A stretch of DNA of 64,000 bases from Cryptomeria japonica (taxonomy: Eukaryota > Streptophyta > Pinopsida > Cupressales > Cupressaceae), in assembly GCF_030272615.1 (NCBI RefSeq), contig NC_081412.1, forward strand, positions 21,978,432 through 22,042,431. The letters are read 5' to 3'. Shown here in pieces: positions 56,460-64,000 of this stretch. The position numbers and the translations under genes were made by a program. The notes under the pieces were generated by a model. That model was given only the letters and a program-made list of their open reading frames with translations. It was not told the DNA's origin and did no database searches. Numbering within the stretch: the stretch's first letter is position 1; every line of letters begins with the position of its first letter.

Positions 56460-57384
56460 TTGTATTCATTTTCACCATTAGGGAAGTTAGCTGCTATATG
56501 ACCAATATTGTTGCATGCAAAACATTTTAAAGGTATCTTACCTCTATATTTACCAGTGCCTCTAGGGAGTCATTTTGCCAACAATGCTTCAAGTTCCACT
56601 AAGCTGTCTTCATCATCAACATCTTTGCTGGATCTAGATTCATGACTATGGTCGGTATCTCTCCTTCTTCTCACAGATGAGTTAGAGACAGAAGCTCAGA
56701 AGCTCTGCATGCAGATTTTGATTTCTGTACACTACCATCATAGCCATTTAGTTCAAAAGCAATAAGTTTTCCAATAATAGAGTCAAGAGTTACCTTTGTC
56801 TTGTCAATAGATTTCAGCTCTTGAATAGCTGCAACTCAGATAGCATAGACCGGTAGTAGGGTTCTCAGTACCTTACTGATTACTGTGGCATCTTCCACTT
56901 TCCCTCCTACATTCGTTATCTCACCAAGTATCTCTTTAATCATTTGATCATACTATTGGATATTCTCACCTTTAGACATTCTCATATCACCGAACTTTCC
57001 TCTTAAACTCTCTTCTTTAGCAATTTTTATATGTTCATCACCGCTATAAATATATTCTAATTTCTTCCATACTTCATATGCAGTCTCAAGACCATGAACA
57101 TCTACATATTCAACATCAGACAAAGAATTGATAATGGCCTCTAATGCTTGGTGATTTTCTTGTTGTTCTTTATTCCGATCATCGGTCAGGATTCGAGTGG
57201 GTGCAATATAATTAGTTCCTATATGATCCCAATACTAACTACCAAGACTCTTAATATAAATCTTCATTCTGTCACTCCATATTGTATAGTTATCTTTGTT
57301 GAACTTTGGACCTTCTTTCTTCATCATGATCTACAAGATATTTTCCTCAAGTTGTTAGGCTTTTAGATTAAGAGGACTTGAGAC
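56460..57384 (-). pseudogene. Copia gag, UBN2 type with zinc knuckle (element E)
   Basis: Minus-strand blocks: FNKDNYTIWSDRMKIYIKSL near 57315, GLETAYEVWKKLEYIYSGDE near 57095-57035, SLRGKFGDMRMSKGENIQ near 57010, then ELNGYDGS near 56760. These match UBN2-family Copia gag. The zinc knuckle near 56520-56480 reads CFACNNIGHIAANF, its last Cys replaced by Phe. Several TAG/TAA stops and a frameshift, so no long open stretch remains. Confidence 0.8.
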
Positions 57385-57396
57385 GTTCTGATACCA
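57385..57396 (-). other. Primer binding site of element E
   Basis: Minus-strand TGGTATCAGAAC, two bases inside the 5' LTR boundary. Confidence 0.85.
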
Positions 57397-57398
57397 AT

Positions 57399-58828
57399 TG
57401 ATGGTATGATGAAAGAATAAGTATCCGGTAGAATAATGAGGGGGTGCGGATGAATAAGTATAATGAAAAACTGATACAAAGTTCCCAAACTCAAACTCAG
57501 TCACACAAAGTAAATATATCTCAGTTAAGATCAATACTCATAAGAATACTTGACATCAATCGGTTTAATTGTTATGACAACTTAACAATAAACAACTTCA
57601 ATCTTGTAAACATAAACAATGCTTAATCATAACTCAACATATTCAACTCTCAATGCTTCTACTTATCATGCCTTATCAGAAGTTAATCAAATCAACAAAT
57701 AAGATCATAACCACAAAAGCATTCACCACTTGACGCAAATTTTTATATGTGGAAAACCCAAATAGGTAAAAACCACGGTGAGATGAGACTCACAAGGATA
57801 GCTATTTGAACTCTTCTGAAGCTCGCCCTATTAGGAGCCAAGCCTATTAAAGCTTTACAATAAGTCCTGTTAAGAACTAATTCCGGTTAGGAATCACCCG
57901 GTTAAGGGATTTACAAATATGCCTTGATGAAAAGCACAATACCCTATTAGGAGTAATCTCGCTGGAGGATTTGAGAATCCAAGCTAATGGACCACCTTGT
58001 TAGAGGATTTAATGACTAACCAAGCTTGTTAGATCTTACCTGGTTAAGGGATTTCACTATTGTTGTAATTGTTAGAAAACAATAGGTTTCCTTGATCTAT
58101 CTGAGTAGCACTACATTTGCTTGATCAGATCCTTCTAAGCTTCAATCCGCCTTCACTCAAAGTGTAGATCCATTCACTGGTTAGGCAACTACACACTCTA
58201 TCAATCTTGCCAACAACCTTTACAAACAACTTCATCGACCTTAAATACAAATCAGTTAGGTCAGCAACACAACAAAAACCTAATTATCATCATCGATATT
58301 ACAAACAAGTCGATACAATCTTGACCGTTAAAAATCATGACAATCTCTTCACATTCTTCAAGAAAATTCCAACCGCTCCATGATCGCCACTTCATCGGAC
58401 TTTGTAACTCATCATGCGATGTGCATTAGATGAAATCCACTTTGCTCCTTCCTTAGAAAAAAACAAACACGCCAAACAAATTTGAACTTATCCTCATACA
58501 ATAATCACACGTGTCTTCATCATTATCGCTTATCAGATAATAAACCAACAAACTTGATCGGTTAGGGTTTAACAACTGATAGGGTTTACCGGTTACATTG
58601 CTTAGAAAGGTTTAACCCTTTACACCGGTTCATGTGTTAAACTCACAAACTTTTACATACCGGTTTACAACATCTTCCACAAATCTCTTCTTATCGGTTA
58701 CTAGCCAATATCAAAAACAACAATATCAACAATAACATGAATACCATTACCGGTTCAATTGACATCAATGACAACATATCATTAATGTAATCGATATGCA
58801 AAATGCCAACAAAATCAAAATGCCAACA
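57399..58828 (-). repeat. 5' LTR of Copia element E
   Basis: 1,430 bp, partner of 51402-52856. Minus-strand start TGTTGGCATTTTGATTTTG, end CATACCATCA. Confidence 0.92.
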
Positions 58829-58833
58829 ATTAC
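58829..58833. other. Target-site duplication (right) of element E
   Basis: ATTAC, identical to 51397-51401. Confidence 0.85.
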
Positions 58834-59560
58834 ATCTTGAATTTACAATAAAAATCATATAATATCAATATGCAGATCATTACAACAAATTACAATGCAA
58901 TATTAACCATTGATTAGTCATAACCCATCACAAAAATCTGATCTATATAGAAGTCAAACCCTTAGAACATTCCACTAAGCACTTTGCACATTCCCAAGAA
59001 ATTCTATCATCTTCCACGCTAAAATACATTTTAAATCATTCAGGTGGGTTGTGTCATGTTATCTTCTTCATGTAGATTTGCCACCAATCACCGTCAAATA
59101 AAAAATCATGATCGGTTGAGTGAATTCATCACCGGTCCTAAAACCCTACTAAAACCTTAGCACAATTCCATCAAAATTTCAACACATGCCTTATGGTAAT
59201 CAACATAGGATGTGGTTCTGGTCACATACATAAATCCATCTTAAAATTAAATATGTCTCAAACCACAAGTTTCCAACCATCACTGATTTATCGATTCCAT
59301 GAAAATATTTGCTTTTACTGATTGAATTCCTAATCCTCAGTCCTACCAATAAACCCTGTCAGACTTACAAATTCTAAATCCAGTAGACCAAATTACTTAT
59401 CCAACAAGTCAGACATCAAATTTCATCTGTAACCATCATCAAACAGTAATTGACATAGGTTTCCATCAATGACAACACTAATAACTAATCATATCATCAT
59501 CATTCCTTTACCGGTACAATCATCAACTCATCTACATTAGTTATGCTAGACATGCCAACA

Positions 59561-59640
59561 TAGGGGATTTGCTACCCTCAAGACTACGAGTTCTTAAGGA
59601 GAAAATAACCCTACGCTACCTCAATTTACATCTCTATAGT
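59561..59640 (-). pseudogene. Upstream continuation of the Tat-type Gypsy frame
   Basis: Immediately right of the solo LTR the minus strand reads ELVVLRVANP in the frame that continues at 50492 (TFWLTQHECLMSD) once the insertions are ignored. Only about 80 bp can be tied to the Gypsy element this way. Confidence 0.4.
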
Positions 59641-61424
59641 GAGCTAAGGGAGATGATATAGAAGAAGTAAACTTAACAATGCTAATTGTATTTATAAATA
59701 AAAAGTATTAAATAACTAGAATACCATAGAATAATAAAAATATTTTAACTACAAAAATGAAAAACTTAAAATATGTACCTTTTATCATCAGGATGGTGAG
59801 GTTTTAGCCTTGGATGCCAACATTCTATGGTTAATCTATGTGCTACAATGTTGTCTGTATGGACAAAGTTCAAAAAATCACTAGAAACTATACTTGAAAT
59901 ATCTCCACACTCCATGAACCTGTTCTCCACTTACACACACTGAAATAAGGAAAAATGTTGTAGCTATATAGTGGTTATCCTTAGTCAAACCTCCATTTTA
60001 GTGTTTACACCTCTACAGACAACTAGATAGATAGATTTGGATAAAAAGAGATTGCATAATAGAAACAATCCCTGCTTAATGGAGAAAAATCCCCATTACT
60101 CAAATATATGATAAATACATTTAGAGATTTGATAGAAATAAGATTGTATTGTAATGTAATATATACAAGAGATAAGAGAGAAAGGAGAGCATTACATAGA
60201 AAATGCCTCTCTCTTGAGATGGCAACATGATAGTGCTTGAAAGAAGGCATAGCTATTGTGATATAGTGTGTAGGTTTTGACAAATCCTGTCTACAAACAT
60301 GAGAGAAAGAGATCTAATAGTGTGATTGTGTCAAATGAGAAAGAGAAGATAAGTATGGTTGCTTAGAATGGGCAGGAATAGCCATTTTGAGTGCCCCCAA
60401 GAGAAGGGACACATGTTGAAAGAACCTTGATAAAAAATATACTTGTTTGAATCTAGAATCTTTTTGGGAAACTTTTGCACGGTGTGCTCTTGTTCAACCG
60501 AATCAATCCCAAATTTGGACTAAGGGCTACTAATGCTTCATCTTTGCAGTTCATGATTTTAGAATGATAAATTATTGATCTTGATTTTTGTCATAAGTGC
60601 ATTGAGCTTTATGCAAAAGTATCATTAATGCACATACCAGTGCAATTTGCAACACTACAACAATGAATTCCAAATCAGAATGCCCTATAGATTACCCCCT
60701 CCAAAATTCAGCCAAAAAGTGCTGGTCACATGTGCAAATTAGTATAGACCAGGGTTTTCACCTATTCAAAATCTAGAACTGTATGTCTCAGTGTGCACTC
60801 TGTAACTTTTGGTAGTTAGACTTGTAATCTGCACACTAAAAAGATGAAAAAATGTTGTGTTGTATAGGATTTTTCCTAAGTCAAACCCTCGGTAGGAATC
60901 AACTTCTACTAAAAGTATGATGATTAAAAAAGAGAGCTTTAAACCCCTGGTAGGGTAGATCTTGAAAACCTTAAGGAAGTGTTGAATTGACAAATGATAC
61001 CTTTTATATGGACCTTCTTTCCTTGAAGCCTCATGAAAGGTTGATGTTGCTTGATAAGAGTTAATGCATGCCTTCATTCATGGAGGAACACATAAACTTG
61101 ATCATAATTGATAACTTCAATGATTGAACTCAGATCTCTCCTCTAATGTGTTGACGATTTCTAATTGCTTTGCTCAATTAGAGTGATAGGAATAGAATTG
61201 TTAATATTCTTTCGAAGTTGTTCGCAAGTGGCATTTTGGTTAAGTGTTTAGCATCTTCCTTTTCTTTTCGGCTTGCTCTTCCATTTGTGCATGCGTGCCA
61301 CGTGGTGTCATGGCATTGCTCTAAGAAGATCACCTTTTTTGTAGTGATACTTGGCATCTCCATGCTTCATGTCCTGGTCCCCATTTTTGTGCTCGACTTT
61401 GAGGTTCCTCCAAGTTGACACATA
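59641..61424. other. AT-rich region, nothing recognised
   Basis: No coding motif, LTR terminus or repeat partner found. Short open frames (60283-60023, 61077-60766, 61363-61178 on the minus strand) lack any recognised motif. The part nearest 61424 follows a primer-like site and might be untranslated or gag sequence of a Copia element. Confidence 0.45.
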
Positions 61425-61445
61425 TCTGATAGTTCTAATACTTAA
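61425..61445 (-). other. Primer-binding-site-like sequence next to LTR F
   Basis: Minus-strand TTAAGTATTAGAACTATCAG resembles both the tRNA-iMet complement and the sequence after LTR A (ATTAGTATCGGAACTATCA). As with A, it follows an LTR that has pol on its other side. Confidence 0.5.
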
Positions 61446-62971
61446 TATAAGTATAGATCCAATTGCCAACAAGATGAGAGGGGGGGCGAATCATACAAAC
61501 TTAATCATCCATAAAACATCAGATTCAACCTCGGTAACATATATATCAGTCATATAACCAAAACTGTCAAACATGCAAACTCAAAAGCATATGAACAATA
61601 TAAACCTCATAACACCAGATTTAACGTGGAAACCCAAATAGGGAAAAACCACTATGGGATTTCGGACCCACTAAGAAATATACTCTTCTAGATTATGCTC
61701 AGTTAAAAGCAAATCCTATTAAAGATTACAAACACATTGCTAGATGTGACTCGGTTAAGGGATTTCCCTCAGATCTGTTAGGATCTTCACTTTGTTAGAA
61801 GTGACCTTGTTAAAGGATTTCAAACACTTAATCAGAATGTCACCTTGCTAGAGGATTTACATATAAGACTGTTAAGTCCACTCGGTTAAGAGATTTTCTA
61901 TCACTTTCACAAAATAACAGTAATAAAAAGTTATCTGCAACTTCACATCTAAAATGCTAAAGCAGATTCTTATTTGTTCAATACAATCTAGACATAGAAC
62001 TAATCTTGTCTATCTGTTGGGCTTCTATACTCTGTTGTTCCAACAAGTCTTCAAGCTTCTGTGCTCGGTAATCACTATGTAGCATCCCTGTGCATACACT
62101 TGCCAGCATACATTGTTTATCAACAGTTTCCTATTTATAAACAATTAGGTAATCGCTTAATCTCCTTGATCACATTTCCCATGATCAATCATAGCCATTA
62201 GATCTTCAATCTTGTCCAGGTTCAATGCATCTTTCGATCTAAAAATGTTTTACCCCACCTTGGAACTTGCATAATAGTCTTGGAACTTGTGCTAGGGTAT
62301 TACGGTTCAATCTGAGCTGTAGATCTTCATGCCAACTTTCCATTGCCTTAGATTCGTTAACAAACTTCTTCCACGGCTTACCAATCATTGATCCACTCCA
62401 GCTCATCAACTTCTTTCATTAAATACCGCATGTAAACAGTTAATGCATTCTGTTATAGCTCGGTTACAACTCGGTAACAACTTGATGAATACTAAACTTC
62501 ACTCGGTAGACATTCCGCCTTCATTAACCGATAGCGATAACCTTAGGGTTTACTGACTAGGTTCCTTAGGGTTTACCGACTAGGTTCTTTGCTTGATAAC
62601 ATAGTATAGTATTAACCTTTACATTTTACAACATATGTATGATGTTAAAACAATCTAAAACATCATGATCTCATCATTGTCTGACTCGGTAGTAGTTGCC
62701 CATTGAATACCTTATTCATCCCTTTATTCATCATATTCTTTCCTGTGTCTTTTACCGACTTCTTTATAATCTTCATATCATACTTCTCAAGATATGGCAA
62801 CATCATATTGAATTAGAAAATCAATTTCTTGACATCAATGAAAAAATAATAATATAAAGATAGTAAAACATCTTTAATCAGTTATATCCATAATCATCAA
62901 CAGCCTTCTCAATATCCTTATTGAAATGCCAACAATCTTTCATTGTCTGTTATAATACAATATTGCCAACA
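61446..62971 (-). repeat. LTR of Copia element F
   Basis: Minus-strand start TGTTGGCAATATTG after CAAAGGGGGAGAT, with a second TGTTGGCATTTC at 62934 (the alternative start, as in A). The U5 motif complement is near 61640-61665 and the G run near 61479-61487. About 1.5 kb, homologous to 1613-3113. Confidence 0.82.
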
Positions 62972-63402
62972 ATCTCCCCCTTTGGCATTGATGGCAAAAC
63001 CAATTGATTTGACCTTAATAGATTCGGATTGCTATGATTCTAAAATGCTGAAATGCTCTCCCCCATACATTAGACTTCTCCTGTTTTCTCAGTCTTCTTT
63101 CCAATCTGTAGTCTGCTCTTCTCCCCTTTCATAGGTATTCTCCCCCTTTGACAACAATGCCAAAAAGAAAAGAACTAAAACATAATTTGTTGTTGTAAGA
63201 AGTTATTTCCTGCTGTTATGTATCAACCGAGTCTCGGTCAAAGCATTTGTCTTCAATTCCCATTCCCTGTAATATTCTTTGTATTATTTCCAGTATTAAT
63301 TCCAGTACACTTTTAGAAAACATTCTAAAGTGTATAACTCCAGCATCAACTCCCAAAATATATTCAAGAGAGTCATCGGATTGATGCTTTCATCGAACTT
63401 GG

Positions 63403-64000
63403 TCAGTGAGTAGAAGATAGGGGTAGGACCCCTAACTTACTTCTGAGATATTTAAAAGTGTCCTTTGGTAGTGGCTTGGTGAAGATATCTTCTATTTTCT
63501 CCTTTGTGCTAACATATTCCAACACCACTTTCTTCTCTTGAGCTTCTTCTCTAAGATAATGATATCTGATAGATATGTTCTTTGTCTTAGAGTGCATAAC
63601 AAGATTTTTTGAAATATTAATGGCACTAGTATTGTCACAGAATATAGTTACTGGCTCGGTAACTTTCTCATTTATGCCTTCCAACAGTTGTTTGATCCAT
63701 GCAATGTTGGTACAATTTAATGCTGCAACAATGTATTCAACTTCTGCTATTGATTGTGAAACACATCCTTGTTTCTTGCTAAGCCAACTCACTAGTCTTT
63801 CTCCTAAAAAGAAAGCTCCACCACTTGTGCTTTTTCTGTCATCAATGTTGCTTGCCCAATCAACATCAGTATAAACTTTTAAATCAAAATCATTTCCTTT
63901 CTGATATACTAAGCCATAATCCTCTGTGCCTTTCAAGTATCTAAAAATTCTTTTGATTGTTGTCATGTGTATTTCCTTAGGATCTGTAGAGAATCTTGCA
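63403..64000 (-). pseudogene. Copia RNase H (element F), cut by window edge
   Basis: At least 187 uninterrupted codons from the MTTIKRIFRYLKG block at 63966 down to GVLPLSSTH at 63403. The frame also stays open to the edge (ARFSTDPKEIH). Motifs: TDVDWASNIDDRKSTSGGAF, LNCTNIAWIKQLLEG, DNTSAINIS and DIFTKPLPKDTFKYL. Nearly the same as element A's RNase H, with scattered substitutions such as STA to SIA and KHIS to KNIS. No break is visible in this portion. RT lies beyond the window. Confidence 0.92.

Larger units (their letters stand above)
51402..58828 (-). mobile_element. Ty1/Copia element E, full length, minus strand
   Basis: 5' LTR 57399-58828, primer site TGGTATCAGAAC (57396-57385), gag, protease, integrase, RT, RNase H in Copia order, polypurine tract (52870-52857), 3' LTR 51402-52856, target duplication ATTAC. 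LTR identity is about 91% by eye over 290 bp. It is the best-preserved autonomous-type element in the window, though each domain has some damage. Confidence 0.93.
50493..59560 (-). mobile_element. Solo Copia-type LTR split by element E
   Basis: LTR sequence lies at 50493-51401 (909 bp) and 58834-59560 (727 bp), 1,636 bp in all once E is set aside. The minus-strand start TGTTGGCATGTC (59560) and end GATTAACA (50493) give TGTT...AACA termini. The U5 motif is near 50893-50930 and the C run near 50525. No primer site or purine tract is outside. Flanks GAGGG (50488-50492) and TAGGG (59561-59565) match in 4 of 5, consistent with a solo LTR inside the Tat-type Gypsy. Confidence 0.65.
61446..64000 (-). 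mobile_element. Ty1/Copia element F, 3' part (truncated by window edge)
   Basis: RNase H, 3' untranslated part with two polypurine sites (about 63163-63139 and 62985-62972) and one LTR (62971-61446). The same family as element A at the left edge but on the opposite strand: LTR start, RNase H protein and flanking primer-like site all correspond. Confidence 0.9.

Noticed and set aside
60023-61363. Minus-strand open frames of 61-103 codons as host genes
   Set aside because: No motif, no promoter pattern and stop density as expected by chance in AT-rich DNA.

Overview
The window looks like intergenic DNA from a large, repeat-rich seed-plant genome; a conifer or other gymnosperm is my best guess, but this cannot be proved from the sequence. 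It is AT-rich and almost everything recognisable is a decayed transposable element. No rRNA, tRNA, CRISPR array or organelle tract was seen, and no intact, recognisable host gene. Ty1/Copia elements dominate. They share TGTT...AACA-type LTR ends, an initiator-Met tRNA primer site (TGGTATCAGAGC-like), a polypurine tract of the form CAAAGGGGGAGAT, and a U5 motif (GGTTTTTCCC...TTTTCCACGT). Most reading frames carry stops and frameshifts.

Layout. 1-3130: 3' half of Copia A with its LTR, cut by the left edge. 3131-7623: Copia B, lacking gag and protease. 7624-13573: Copia C, two LTRs, no integrase. 13574-14634 plus 22052-23200: a minus-strand unknown ORF remnant, split by Copia-like element D (14640-22046, target duplication ATGTT). 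D has LTRs, a primer site and a gag-like zinc-knuckle ORF, but in place of pol it carries a 1,033-codon ORF I do not recognise. 23548-24150: Gypsy LTR fragment. 25150-27563: two small paralogous unknown genes. 27905-28755: a ~260-bp tandem repeat. 29151-33400: a decayed plus-strand gene with a G-patch and a coiled coil, facing a minus-strand hAT transposase (36870-33930) that keeps a TATA box and a leader intron.

37380-39720: Gypsy gag-protease fragment. 40350-43200: minus-strand Athila/Tat-like Gypsy. 44126-46311: a probable solo LTR. 46312-50492 plus about 80 bp from 59561: a minus-strand Tat-like Gypsy fragment with several insertions: a 2.4-kb non-autonomous LTR element (47403-49812), and a solo LTR (50493-59560) that itself contains a full minus-strand Copia element E (51402-58828, target duplication ATTAC). 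61446-64000: Copia F, same family as A but inverted, so the two window edges form a long inverted repeat.

Most noteworthy: element D with its pol-replacing ORF; the convergent G-patch/hAT gene pair; the paralogous small genes near 25-27.5 kb; and a two-site polypurine arrangement kept in all six Copia elements, including D. The last suggests that D was moved by enzymes of its autonomous neighbours.
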